This document shows, one piece after another, positions 25,876 to 34,985 of a DNA stretch of 64,000 nt. How positions within the stretch are numbered: the first letter of the stretch is position 1; every line of letters begins with the position of its first letter. The notes beneath the pieces are model-generated. The model worked only from the letters and a program-made list of their open reading frames with translations, searched no databases and was not told the origin of the DNA. Position numbers and translations under genes: made by a program. Origin of the DNA: Pseudomonas sp. MH9.2 (GTDB taxonomy: Bacteria; Pseudomonadota; Gammaproteobacteria; Pseudomonadales; Pseudomonadaceae); contig NZ_CP133784.1 in assembly GCF_034353875.1 (NCBI RefSeq), positions 1,302,001 to 1,366,000 of the forward strand, given 5' to 3'.

Positions 25876-26415
25876 AAGCTGGCGCCCCACGCCGAAGGCC
25901 AGCGCTTTGGGCGGCTGCGCTCGCCTGCCTTGCGCTGCAAGCCTGCAGCCAATCACTGCCCGACCGACTGGGTGCGCCTATCGAGGGCTACAGCCACACC
26001 TCGGCGGCGATCAACTACTTCATGGTCAAACGGCAATGGCGGGCCGAACATCGGCCCTTACGGCGGGGGCGGCAAGCAGAACTGCTGCGTGAGCCTGCCC
26101 CGCAAGTGGCACCCCGGCCTGACCGTGGTGGTCGAGTGGGAGAAGGATCCGACGCCGCACGCCTACGGCAAATGGCCTGAACCCATGTTTTCTGATGCAT
26201 GGCACGCCCGAATGAAGAAAGAGAAGCTCAACAACACCCGCCATCGCGCCATCGTGGAGGTGGCACCGTATGAAGAACTCGGCGTCATCGATGTTCATTT
26301 CCTGCCCTGCAACCAGGTTGCCGTTTCAGCTGTTGCGGTGACTCCCGGCCAAGCCGGTTATCCCTTCAACTACCCGTCCAGAATGGAAGAGCCTGCCGTA
26401 TGTCCCGCACCCTAA
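25860..26415 (+). pseudogene. DUF3304 lipoprotein gene, frameshifted second copy
   Basis: The N-terminal part (MSRTLKAGAPRRRPALWAAA to AAINYFMV) encodes a lipoprotein signal with lipobox LQAC and the start of the domain. After about 26027 the frame shifts: CAAACGG here corresponds to CAACGG in the third copy, one extra A. The rest of the domain continues in the next frame (NGNGGPNIGPYGGGG to EEPAVCPAP) up to the TAA at 26413. Read as written it yields a wrong 106-residue product. It starts inside the end of copy one, just as copy three starts inside its own end. Confidence 0.85.
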
Positions 26416-26957
26416 AACCTGGCGCCTCACGCCGAAGGCCAGCGCTTTGGGTGGCGGCGGCGCTCGCCTGCCTTGCGCTGCAAGCCTGCAGCAAATCTCT
26501 GCCCGAGCGCCTCGGTATTCCCATCGAGGGGTACAGCCATACCTCGGCGGCGATCAATTACTTCATCGTCAACGGCGGCGGCGGGCCGAACATCGGCCCT
26601 TACGGCGGGGGCGGCAGCCAGAACTGCTGCGTGAGCCTGCCGCGCCAGTGGCATCCCGGCCTGACCGTGGTGGTGGAGTGGGAGAAGGATCCGAATGTCG
26701 GTGCGTCACGGTATTGGGGTGTCCCCCCGTTTTCTGATGCGTGGCGTGCACGAATGAAAGAACACCGATCCAAATACACCCGCCATCGCGCCGTCGTGGA
26801 GGTGGCACCGTATGAAAAGCTGGGTGCAATCACTGCGCATTTCATGCCCTGCGACCAGGTAAAGATCTCTGCGGGCCCTACCTATCTCGGCATGCCTGAT
26901 CACCCCTACAACTACCCCCTCAAAATGGAAGTCCCTGCCAAATGTCCATTACCTTGA
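26400..26957 (+). CDS. DUF3304 lipoprotein, probable Tle1 immunity protein
   Basis: The only intact copy, 185 residues. Signal and lipobox (ACLALQACSKS, Cys about 29) predict a periplasm-facing lipoprotein. The DUF3304 domain follows, with GGGGPNIGPYGGGGSQNCC and LPRQWHPGLTVVVEWEKDP. DUF3304 lipoproteins commonly sit beside type VI lipase effectors and act as periplasmic immunity proteins. GGAAGAG 9 bases before the ATG, inside the preceding copy, is its ribosome site. Its C-terminal 45 residues (LGAITAHFMPCDQVKISAG onward) differ strongly from copies one and two. It overlaps the toxin gene by 16 bp. Confidence 0.82.
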   Translation: MSRTLKPGASRRRPALWVAAALACLALQACSKSLPERLGIPIEGYSHTSAAINYFIVNGGGGPNIGPYGGGGSQNCCVSLPRQWHPGLTVVVEWEKDPNVGASRYWGVPPFSDAWRARMKEHRSKYTRHRAVVEVAPYEKLGAITAHFMPCDQVKISAGPTYLGMPDHPYNYPLKMEVPAKCPLP

Positions 26958-29524
26958 ACTCAGGTTCTCAACGCCCGGCCCCGGCGCCTTTAACGCTGAC
27001 CCCGCCGCTCCCAAAAGAGGGGCTGCTGCCGCGCACATCCGAGGATGTGGCGCTTAACTACCGCACACAGTATCGGCCCAAACTGTTGGCGGCCTATGCG
27101 GCTAAACGGGCCGCCAAGGCGGCGGGTGAAACCTATTCCGGCGCACCGTGCATCAATGTGCTGAACATCACCCTGTGTTTCGACGGCACCAACAACCACG
27201 AACCCTCGGACAAACTCGGTCAACCCCCGAGCACCAGCAACGTCGCGCGGCTTTACCACGCCAGCGTCGGTGCCGACTCAGGCACAGAGCAGAGCCGGGC
27301 GAACCAGATGGGTTTCTATCGTTATTACATGCAAGGGGTCGGCACCGAGTTCAAGGAAATCGGCGAGTTCGAACCACAAGACCTGGGGCTGATCGGCGCG
27401 GTCGGCGGCGAGAATCGGATCAACTGGAGCATCACGCGCCTGCTGGATGCGGTGGGCCGGGCTTGTGGCGAGCCGTATCTGGACCCTGACGTTGCCTACG
27501 AGCTGGTGCAAAAAATGGGCACCTCGTTCACTGAAGAGATGCTCGGCGCGACGCTGATCAAGAGCGGTGACAGCCGTCGGCGCGAGGCCTTACAGGCGCC
27601 GTTGCTGGCCCTGCAAAAAAAGGTCGACTTCGTGCATGTGCGCAAGACCCAACCCAGAATCATCGGCCTGCGCCTGTACGTGTACGGCTTTTCCCGGGGC
27701 GCCGCCGAAGCCCGGGCCTTTGCCACCTGGCTGGAGAGCCTGACCCAGGTCGAGGTCGAGGGTGAGACCTGTTATCTGTTTGCCGGCCTACCGATCTGCA
27801 TTGCCTTCCTGGGCCTGTTCGATACCGTGGCCTCCACCGGCATGGCCTACGCGATGCCGTTCGCCGAGGGCCATATGGGGTGGGCCGATGACATCATGCG
27901 CTTGCCAGAGTCGGAGACGTTTCTGGAGCGCTGCGTGCATCTGGTCGCGGCCCATGAGCAACGCACCTGTTTTCCGGTGGACTCGATCCGGCGCAAGAAC
28001 ACCCCCGATGACCCGAATGGCCCTTCAACCTACCGCACTAACACTGCGGAATACCTGTACCCCGGCATGCACTCCGATGTCGGTGGTGGGTATTCGCCGG
28101 GCGATCAGGGCAAGTCGCTGGGCGGCCCTCAGGACGTGATGTCACAAATTCCGCTGCACCATATGTATGCGGAGGCCTATGCCGTGGGTGCGCCGTTGCA
28201 GGCGCCTCCCAATGCGCTCAGTGACGAACAGAAACAAGACGAGCCATGGCTGGAAATGGCTGAAGAAGTCCATGATGCCTTCGACATCTCCGAAACCCTC
28301 ACCCTCCGCTTCAACACCTGGCTCGCCCACCATAAAACCGGCCCGCTGGAAGACGCCTTGGCCGGTGAGCAGGCGCTGCTGACGGGGTGGCGGATCAATC
28401 GGTATGGCAGTTTTCACTTCAGGACAACCTCCGCCTACCAGCATGTCAACGGCAAGGACATGACCCAGGAGGAATGGGATGCCCTTAAAGCGCTGCATGA
28501 GCGACAACTGGCCGAGAACAAGGCCAACCATGAGGGCCAACCGCTCAAGGAGTTGTCAGGCAGCACGCTGGCAACGCATCAGGAGTATCGGGCGCTCAAA
28601 CAGGGTTATGAACAACGCGTCGGCTCGGAACGCCCCATCGACTTTAATACCCACAAAGCCTTTGAGCCCACGCTCGATCAGCGCCAGATGGACAGGGCCA
28701 TGATCGAATTCGGTCGCGACTATGACCCGAGCAACTGGTCGCTGGCGTTGGCCGGTGACGCCATCAGTTGGGCGACCATTCCTCATCTGCTGTTCGGGGG
28801 GTTGATATACCTGACCAACGAGCAGGATGAAGCCCAGGAATACCGTGACCTGCGCACCTCTGGTAACCAGGCTTACCTGGCGCTCTATGACTTAAAAACC
28901 GCCGAGCCCCTGACCGACACCGCTCGCACGCTCACCGACTTTTTCGACGAGCAGGTCCACGATTCACGCGCCTGGTTCATGAACTCAACGGCCTTGGGCG
29001 AGCGCGAAGTGTTCAGTGATTACTTCCGCTACCGTGGCATCTTTTTCGACACCGAATCCAACAAGTCCCTGTCGCCGGTGGCGAGGGCCGGGCAAGTGAT
29101 TGGGGTGGGTATTGCGGTGGCCAGTGTCGGTTTGAGCATCAAGCGCCACGACCCGCGTTATCTGGTGGGTCTGCTGATTCCATCGCTGGGCATCCCCGTG
29201 TTTCGCGGCAAGGTGGGCTTTCCGCAAGTCAGCGCGTTTGATTCTGTCACGGGCATCGCCCTGCCGATGCTGGACAATCTCGACAACATTCGGGCGTTCA
29301 GCAAAGACCCCGGCGATATGCTGAAAATGGTGAAGGCCTTGCCCACACCGCCGGCCCTCAGCGCAGAAACCGCGACCACGCCTGAGTTGCAAAAACTGCT
29401 CAAGGCCACGGAAGCGGCGAAGGCGTTGGCGAAGGTTAAGGACCTGCTCGACAAGTTGCCTGACGAGTCGAAGATGGGGTTGCTGGATCAAGTGAAAGGG
29501 GCGTTGGGCAGTGCAGGCGGCTGA
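26942..29524 (+). CDS. Tle1-type phospholipase effector (DUF2235)
   Basis: An 860-residue alpha/beta hydrolase of the DUF2235 group, the family of type VI Tle1 phospholipases that attack membranes of rival cells. CFDGTNNHEP (residues 79-88) opens the hydrolase; the nucleophile elbow GFSRGAA puts the catalytic Ser at 251; LFDTVAST gives Asp294 and PGMHSDVGGGYSPGD gives His377/Asp379 as further candidates. Residues about 715-765 include two hydrophobic stretches that could insert in membrane. No signal peptide, VgrG, PAAR or adaptor gene is seen nearby, so delivery depends on genes elsewhere. Its start overlaps the immunity-like gene. Confidence 0.88.
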   Translation: MSITLNSGSQRPAPAPLTLTPPLPKEGLLPRTSEDVALNYRTQYRPKLLAAYAAKRAAKAAGETYSGAPCINVLNITLCFDGTNNHEPSDKLGQPPSTSNVARLYHASVGADSGTEQSRANQMGFYRYYMQGVGTEFKEIGEFEPQDLGLIGAVGGENRINWSITRLLDAVGRACGEPYLDPDVAYELVQKMGTSFTEEMLGATLIKSGDSRRREALQAPLLALQKKVDFVHVRKTQPRIIGLRLYVYGFSRGAAEARAFATWLESLTQVEVEGETCYLFAGLPICIAFLGLFDTVASTGMAYAMPFAEGHMGWADDIMRLPESETFLERCVHLVAAHEQRTCFPVDSIRRKNTPDDPNGPSTYRTNTAEYLYPGMHSDVGGGYSPGDQGKSLGGPQDVMSQIPLHHMYAEAYAVGAPLQAPPNALSDEQKQDEPWLEMAEEVHDAFDISETLTLRFNTWLAHHKTGPLEDALAGEQALLTGWRINRYGSFHFRTTSAYQHVNGKDMTQEEWDALKALHERQLAENKANHEGQPLKELSGSTLATHQEYRALKQGYEQRVGSERPIDFNTHKAFEPTLDQRQMDRAMIEFGRDYDPSNWSLALAGDAISWATIPHLLFGGLIYLTNEQDEAQEYRDLRTSGNQAYLALYDLKTAEPLTDTARTLTDFFDEQVHDSRAWFMNSTALGEREVFSDYFRYRGIFFDTESNKSLSPVARAGQVIGVGIAVASVGLSIKRHDPRYLVGLLIPSLGIPVFRGKVGFPQVSAFDSVTGIALPMLDNLDNIRAFSKDPGDMLKMVKALPTPPALSAETATTPELQKLLKATEAAKALAKVKDLLDKLPDESKMGLLDQVKGALGSAGG

Positions 29525-29588
29525 GCCGCCTCTGGCTTCGATCTACTGCAAAAGCAACTGTCTTCACCCTGCCGAGTTTTAGGCCGGC

Positions 29589-30149
29589 TCAGCCCTGCCA
29601 CTCACTGACAAAGTCAGCCGTGTCCAGCTTCGGTGCGGTGCGGGGGGGATGTTGTGGGGTGCCCAGGTAAAGGAACGCAACAACCTCCTCGTCCGCCTCC
29701 AACCCCAAACCCTTGGCGACCTGGGCCGAATACGACAACTCCCCTGTACGCCACACGGCACCGACGCCCAGCGCAAATGCCGCAAGCAATACCGCGTGGG
29801 CGGCGCAACCAGCGGTGATCCGTTGTTCTTGCTTGGGCACTTTGAGGTGATCCTGCAGTTTGGCGATCACCACCACCACCAACGGCGCACGCATAGGCCC
29901 CTGACGCACCTTGTCCAATGCTTGCGGTGTCGCCTCGGCATCGCTCTGTTGCAACGCTTGCACCAGCAACTCGCCCATCTGCTCGCGCGCTTTACCTTCG
30001 ACCGTCAGGAAGCGGAATGGCCGCAGCTGACCGTGATCAGGTGCACGCAGGGCAGCGCTGAACAATATCTCCCGTTGTGCCGCGTCCGGTGCCGGGTCGA
30101 TCAACCGGGGTACCGATACACGATTGAGCAAAGCGTCGAGCGCCTCCAT
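29589..30149 (-). CDS. Nitroreductase family protein (YdjA-like)
   Basis: A 186-residue FMN-dependent oxidoreductase. MEALDALLNRVSVPRLIDPAP and RAPDHGQLRPFRFLTVEG are the start and FMN-contact region of the YdjA subgroup, and GCAAHAVLLAAFALGVGAVWRTG is the dimer/cofactor segment. These reduce nitro compounds or quinones using NAD(P)H; the physiological substrate is unknown. It is convergent with the Tle1-like gene, 64 bp away, and marks the return to core sequence. Confidence 0.88.
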   Translation of the reverse strand: MEALDALLNRVSVPRLIDPAPDAAQREILFSAALRAPDHGQLRPFRFLTVEGKAREQMGELLVQALQQSDAEATPQALDKVRQGPMRAPLVVVVIAKLQDHLKVPKQEQRITAGCAAHAVLLAAFALGVGAVWRTGELSYSAQVAKGLGLEADEEVVAFLYLGTPQHPPRTAPKLDTADFVSEWQG

Positions 30150-30327
30150 TGAGCTGTCTCCTTTTAAAAATGATGGGCCATTCTAGGATGTGTTCACCCT
30201 CAATAACGAGCGCGCCGACCCTTTAATTACAATCAGCACTTACAACTGGTAACAAAAGCGTATCGACTTATAAAGCCTCGACCGCAGGTAGAATGGCGCC
30301 TTTCCACTCCCAAGTCAGAACCACTGC

Positions 30328-31782
30328 ATGGCGTTGCCGACCCTTCGTATTATCGGTTTCATTATCGGCATTTTCCTGATCACCCTGGCTATCGCCATGG
30401 CTGTCCCCATGCTGACACTGGTGATTTTCGACCACACCAGCGATATCCGCTCCTTTCTCTGGGCGAGTCTGATTACGTTCGTTGTAGGCCTGGCATTGGT
30501 CATCCCTGGGCGTCCCGAGCACATTCATCTGCGCCCACGGGACATGTACCTGCTGACGGTGTCCAGCTGGGTTGTCGTCTGCATTTTCGCGGCGCTGCCG
30601 TTTTTGCTGTCCCAGCACATGAGCTATACCGATTCGTTTTTCGAAAGCATGTCCGGGATTACCGCCACCGGGTCCACCGTAATGAGCGGGCTGGACAGCA
30701 TGTCGCCAGGGATTCTGATCTGGCGCTCGCTACTGCACTGGCTCGGCGGTATCGGTTTTATCGGCATGGCGGTGGCGATCCTGCCACTGTTGCGCATCGG
30801 GGGCATGCGCCTGTTCCAGACGGAATCCTCCGACCGCTCGGAGAAGGTCATGCCGCGCTCTCATATGGTGGCCAAGTACATTCTGCTGACCTATGTCGGC
30901 ATCACTACCCTGGGCAGCCTGGCCTTCTGGGCGGCAGGCATGAGCCTGTTCGATGCGATCAACCATGCCATGTCAGCGATCTCCACCGGCGGCTTCTCCA
31001 CCTCCGATCAATCACTGGCGAAATGGCAACAACCCGCCGTGCATTGGGTCGCGATTGTAGTGATGATCCTCGGCAGCTTGCCCTTTGCCCTGTACGTGGC
31101 GACCTTGCGCGGCAATCGACGGGCATTGTTCAAGGACGAACAAGTGCGCGGGCTGCTCGGTTTTCTGCTGGTGACCTGGCTGGTGCTCGGCACCTGGTAT
31201 TGGGCAACCACCAGCATGCATTGGCTGGATGCCCTGCGTCATGTGGCGTTGAACGTGACATCGGTCATGACCACCACTGGGTTCGCCCTGGGCGATTACA
31301 GCCTGTGGGGCAACTTCGCATTGATGCTGTTTTTCTATCTGGGTTTCGTGGGGGGTTGTTCAGGGTCGACGGCGGGCGGGATCAAGATTTTCCGTTTTCA
31401 GGTCGCTTATATCCTGCTCAGAGCCAACCTCAATCAATTGATCCACCCCCGTGCGGTGATCAAGCAGAAGTACAACGGCCACCGCCTGGACGAAGAAATT
31501 GTCCGCTCGATCCTGACCTTTTCGTTCTTCTTCGCAATCACCATTTGCGTGATTGCGCTGCTCCTATCGCTGTTGGGCGTGGACTGGATGACCGCCCTGA
31601 CCGGTGCGGCCAGTACGGTCTCCGGCGTTGGTCCGGGGCTGGGCGAAATCATTGGCCCGGCTGGTAACTTCGCCGGGCTGCCGGATGCGGCCAAATGGAT
31701 TCTATCGCTGGGCATGCTGCTCGGCCGACTGGAAATCATCACCGTGCTGGTCCTCTGCGTTCCAGCGTTCTGGCGGCACTGA
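30328..31782 (+). CDS. trkH: TrkH-type potassium uptake protein
   Basis: A 484-residue integral membrane K+ transporter with repeated membrane-pore-membrane units. Selectivity-filter-like loops are SGITATGSTVMSG (about residue 110), HAMSAISTGGFSTSDQS, NVTSVMTTTGFALGDYS and TGAASTVSGVGPGLGE, all four repeats present. It would work with the cytoplasmic TrkA, not in this window. The start MALPTLRIIGFIIG matches the family in Pseudomonas. It ends 2 bp before the stop of a convergent AraC-type gene. Confidence 0.94.
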   Translation: MALPTLRIIGFIIGIFLITLAIAMAVPMLTLVIFDHTSDIRSFLWASLITFVVGLALVIPGRPEHIHLRPRDMYLLTVSSWVVVCIFAALPFLLSQHMSYTDSFFESMSGITATGSTVMSGLDSMSPGILIWRSLLHWLGGIGFIGMAVAILPLLRIGGMRLFQTESSDRSEKVMPRSHMVAKYILLTYVGITTLGSLAFWAAGMSLFDAINHAMSAISTGGFSTSDQSLAKWQQPAVHWVAIVVMILGSLPFALYVATLRGNRRALFKDEQVRGLLGFLLVTWLVLGTWYWATTSMHWLDALRHVALNVTSVMTTTGFALGDYSLWGNFALMLFFYLGFVGGCSGSTAGGIKIFRFQVAYILLRANLNQLIHPRAVIKQKYNGHRLDEEIVRSILTFSFFFAITICVIALLLSLLGVDWMTALTGAASTVSGVGPGLGEIIGPAGNFAGLPDAAKWILSLGMLLGRLEIITVLVLCVPAFWRH

Positions 31783-31784
31783 GA

Positions 31785-32786
31785 TCACATCCGCGCGCGA
31801 TATTCCCCCGGAGTCTCATCAAACCAACGACGGAAGGCGCGGAAGAAATTGCTGGGGTCGGCAAACCCCAACAGGTAGGCGATTTCCAGCAAGGTCATGT
31901 TCGGCTGCGTCAGGTATTGCTCGGCCAACTCACGGCGGGTGACGTCGAGCAAAACCTGAAAACTGGTGCCCTCTTCCTGCAAGCGACGCTGCAACGTGCG
32001 CTGGGACAGGTGCAGGGTTTGCGCGACCGTCTCACGCTTTGGCTCGCCCTGAGGCAATAACCGGCACAGCACCTGACGGGCCTGATGGGTGACGCGGCTT
32101 TCCGAGAAGCGCGCCAGGTATTCCCCGGCAAAACGATCATGCAACTGCGCCATGGCTTCATTGGCGGTCGGCAGCGGCGCTTCCATATCCGCGCGCTCGA
32201 ACACCAGGGCGTCATAGGGCGCGTTGAACGTCATCGGCGCATGAAAGGCTTTTTTATAGGGCTCCAGGTCCTTGGGCTGATCGCCCTGAATCAACACCTC
32301 GCGCGGCTGCAACGTCCTGCCGGTCAACCAACCACAGAAGGTCAAGGCCGAGGCCAGTGATGCTTCGGCGCTTTGCCGGGTCGGTGGCAGATGATCGCCA
32401 TGCACGGTCAGGATCAGTGCGTAACCTTCGGGCAGCAGACGAAAGCTCAAGTCGGCACTTTCAGCGATAATCCGCTGATAACGCACCAACCGCATAAAGC
32501 CCTCCTTGAGGGTCTGGCTGGACATCAACGCATAGCCGGCAACGTTGAAGGACGCCGGACGCACGACTTTGGCCATGTTCAAACCAATCGCCGGGTTGCC
32601 TGAAAGCTCCACTGCTCGCTGCCACAGCCGTGTCATGGAGTCCTGAGGGAAGCGCGCATCGGGATTGTCCAGATCGGCATAATCAAGCCCCAGTTCCTTA
32701 AAGAGCAAACGACAATCGAGACCATCCAGTTCCAATGACTTGACGATACCCATCGCCCAACTTGCAGAAGTCGTTCTTTCGCTCAT
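31785..32786 (-). CDS. AraC-family transcriptional regulator (OruR/arabinose-binding-like sensor)
   Basis: A 333-residue regulator with an N-terminal Arabinose_bd-type sensor domain of about 200 residues (LFKELGLDYADLDNPDARFP, SQTLKEGFMRLVRYQRIIAESADL) and a C-terminal double helix-turn-helix (LHLSQRTLQRRLQEEGTSF and LLEIAYLLGFADPSNFFRAF). The ATG at 32786 has GAAAGAA upstream and is preferred to one five codons earlier. Members of this subgroup often regulate adjacent metabolic genes, but neither neighbour here suggests the inducer. Confidence 0.9.
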   Translation of the reverse strand: MSERTTSASWAMGIVKSLELDGLDCRLLFKELGLDYADLDNPDARFPQDSMTRLWQRAVELSGNPAIGLNMAKVVRPASFNVAGYALMSSQTLKEGFMRLVRYQRIIAESADLSFRLLPEGYALILTVHGDHLPPTRQSAEASLASALTFCGWLTGRTLQPREVLIQGDQPKDLEPYKKAFHAPMTFNAPYDALVFERADMEAPLPTANEAMAQLHDRFAGEYLARFSESRVTHQARQVLCRLLPQGEPKRETVAQTLHLSQRTLQRRLQEEGTSFQVLLDVTRRELAEQYLTQPNMTLLEIAYLLGFADPSNFFRAFRRWFDETPGEYRARM

Positions 32787-32920
32787 GGCAGTTTCTTTCA
32801 AGATAAGCCACGTCCTGCGGCTACTGGCACAAGGATACTATTCTGGTGCTTAATGTCACTGGCCGGATGAATCAGCCACTTTACACTCAGCCCCTAAAAC
32901 AAGAACCGAAGGTACACGTC

Positions 32921-33232
32921 GTGACAACCACCCAGTCGTTCACACGTTTCGCTGATTTCTACCCCTACTACTTGTCGGAGCACAGCAACAGCACCTGTCG
33001 CCGACTGCACTTCATCGGCACCACGCTGGTGATTTTTATCGCGGCCTTCGCGATGGGCAGCGCCCGCTGGCAGTTGTTATGGGCAGTACCCATTGCGGGT
33101 TACAGCTTTGCCTGGATCGGGCATTTCTTTTTCGAAAAGAATCGCCCCGCCACGTTCAAGCATCCGTTTTATAGCCTATTGGGCGACTTCGTCATGTACC
33201 GCGATATGGTGATGGGCAAAGTGCCTTTCTAG
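32921..33232 (+). CDS. Mpo1-like (DUF962) membrane protein
   Basis: A 103-residue small membrane protein of the DUF962/Mpo1-like family. FADFYPYYLSEHSNSTCRRLHFIGTT contains the conserved histidines, and WIGHFFFEKNRPATFKHPFYSLLGD the second conserved block; two hydrophobic helices lie between. Yeast Mpo1 is an iron-dependent dioxygenase of 2-hydroxy fatty acids, so oxidation of a lipid is a possible role. I start at the GTG 32921, with GAAGG upstream; an ATG at 32867 in frame would add 18 residues. Confidence 0.82.
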   Translation: MTTTQSFTRFADFYPYYLSEHSNSTCRRLHFIGTTLVIFIAAFAMGSARWQLLWAVPIAGYSFAWIGHFFFEKNRPATFKHPFYSLLGDFVMYRDMVMGKVPF

Positions 33233-33356
33233 AAAACTTCACCCTGAATGGCACTCGGCGCGCAGGGCCAGCAATGCGTCTTTCACGGTCACTGCCGAAA
33301 TCCCCTCGCGGCATAGACTGGGTCTTTGTTTACCCATAACAAAGACAGGACCGTCG

Positions 33357-33950
33357 ATGAACACTCAGGCCCGCTTTACCCATATGAAGGAAGGTACTCA
33401 GGAGGATTGGGCAATCATTGCCCAGGACTTCAGTGCCTATGCCAAGCAGTTGCCGGGGCGAATTCTGACCCATCTTCGGCTGCTCGACGGTGACTTCGGT
33501 GGCTTTCCCGTTGATCGCCTGACCCACTCCCTGCAAACCGCCACACGTGCCTGTCACGACGGTCGCGACGAGGAGTACATCGTCTGCGCCCTGCTCCACG
33601 ATATCGGCGACACACTGGGGTCCTATAACCACGCGGACATCGCAGCGGCCATTCTCAAGCCTTTCGTCAGCGAGGAAAACCTGTGGATGGTGGAAAAACA
33701 CGGAATATTCCAGGGCTACTACTTTTTTCATCACCTGGGCATGGACCGCATGCTGCGCGAGCAATTCCGGGCGCATCCGCAGTATCAGCAAACCATCGAA
33801 TTCTGCGCAAAATACGATGCCGCAGCGTTCGACCCTGCATACAACACGTTGCCATTGAGCTTCTTCGAGCCCATGTTGGAACGGGTTTTTACCCACCCGA
33901 AACGCTCGATCTATCAATCGGCCATAGAACAAGATCTTTCATCGTCCTGA
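33357..33950 (+). CDS. HD-domain protein, possible diiron oxygenase or phosphohydrolase
   Basis: A 197-residue HD-domain protein. Candidate metal ligands are His57 (THSLQTATRA), His81-Asp82 (LLHDIGD), His92, His115 and His125/126, with a further Asp in KYDAAAFD near 155. The spacing between the first His and the HD pair (24 residues) and the extra histidines recall PhnZ and myo-inositol oxygenase-type mixed-valent diiron enzymes rather than plain nucleotide phosphohydrolases. The substrate is unknown. AGGA lies about 10 bases before the ATG. Confidence 0.8.
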   Translation: MNTQARFTHMKEGTQEDWAIIAQDFSAYAKQLPGRILTHLRLLDGDFGGFPVDRLTHSLQTATRACHDGRDEEYIVCALLHDIGDTLGSYNHADIAAAILKPFVSEENLWMVEKHGIFQGYYFFHHLGMDRMLREQFRAHPQYQQTIEFCAKYDAAAFDPAYNTLPLSFFEPMLERVFTHPKRSIYQSAIEQDLSSS

Positions 33951-33964
33951 TGGCCGGACTGGCT

Positions 33965-34810
33965 TTAAACAACCGGTTCGCTGACCCGTCCCTCGTCTTC
34001 CTCGATCCGCTTCTGCCGGACTGGAACCCGCGCCTCGCGCAGATGAGCATCGGCCAGCCGGAACAATTCGATAGAGCCGTCTAAATGCTCAATCAGCGCA
34101 GTGCAGGATTCGACCCAATCGCCACAATTGAGGTACTCCACCTCGCCGACGTTGCGGATTTCAGCGTGATGAATGTGCCCGCAGACCACCCCGTCAAAGC
34201 CACGCTTTACGCACTCGTGAGCGATGGCCTCTTCGAAGTCACTGATGAAACTGACCGCCGTTTTGACCTTGTGCTTGAGGTACGCCGACAGCGACCAATA
34301 GCCGTAGCCATAACGCGCACGCCAGTGGTTCAGCCAGCGATTAAGGGTCAAGGTCAATTCATAGGCCGAATCACCGAGAAAGGCCAACCAGCGGTGGTAG
34401 CGCGTAATCACGTCGAACTGATCGCCATGCACCACCAGCAGACGACGACCATCAGCCGTGACGTGCTCGGCCTCGTCCACCAATCGGATATTGCCCAGGA
34501 TCAGCGTCGAGTAACGCCGCAGGAATTCGTCGTGGTTGCCGGTGACATAAATCACTTCGGTGCCGCGCTTGCTCATGGTCAATAGACGGCGAATCACATT
34601 GGTGTGCGCCTGAGGCCAATACATGCCGCCGCGCAGCTTCCAGCCATCGATGATGTCGCCGACCAGATACACCTTGTCAGCGTGATACTGCTTGAGAAAG
34701 TTCGACAGATGCTCAGCCTGGCAATCACGTGTACCGAGGTGTACATCTGAGATCCACAAGGTTCTCACCCGTTGCTTGCGACTGGGTTTAGCGAGCTGAG
34801 CACTGCTCAT
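33965..34810 (-). CDS. LpxH-like metallophosphoesterase
   Basis: A 281-residue calcineurin-like phosphoesterase. The metal motifs are SDVHLGTRD, VGDIIDGWKL, TGNHDEFLRR and VCGHIHHAEIR. It resembles LpxH2-type UDP-2,3-diacylglucosamine hydrolase relatives, but many Pseudomonas carry a separate true LpxH, so its substrate may be different. GGAGG lies 7 bases before the ATG at 34810 (MSSAQLAKPSRKQ), which decides the start over an ATG 20 codons upstream. It is convergent with the HD-domain gene. Confidence 0.88.
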   Translation of the reverse strand: MSSAQLAKPSRKQRVRTLWISDVHLGTRDCQAEHLSNFLKQYHADKVYLVGDIIDGWKLRGGMYWPQAHTNVIRRLLTMSKRGTEVIYVTGNHDEFLRRYSTLILGNIRLVDEAEHVTADGRRLLVVHGDQFDVITRYHRWLAFLGDSAYELTLTLNRWLNHWRARYGYGYWSLSAYLKHKVKTAVSFISDFEEAIAHECVKRGFDGVVCGHIHHAEIRNVGEVEYLNCGDWVESCTALIEHLDGSIELFRLADAHLREARVPVRQKRIEEDEGRVSEPVV

Positions 34811-34985
34811 GGACAACCTCCGGCAGGGTTTTAGCGAGCTTGCCCGGCGCTGGTTAATCGGAGATGACATTGGCGTGGCGATTGGATGACAAATGACCCA
34901 AAAACTGCAACAGACAACGGTCAGGCATGCGCTCTACACTTATCGGTCATCCCCGCACCGTAAAAGCTGACTGATAAGGACTGCA

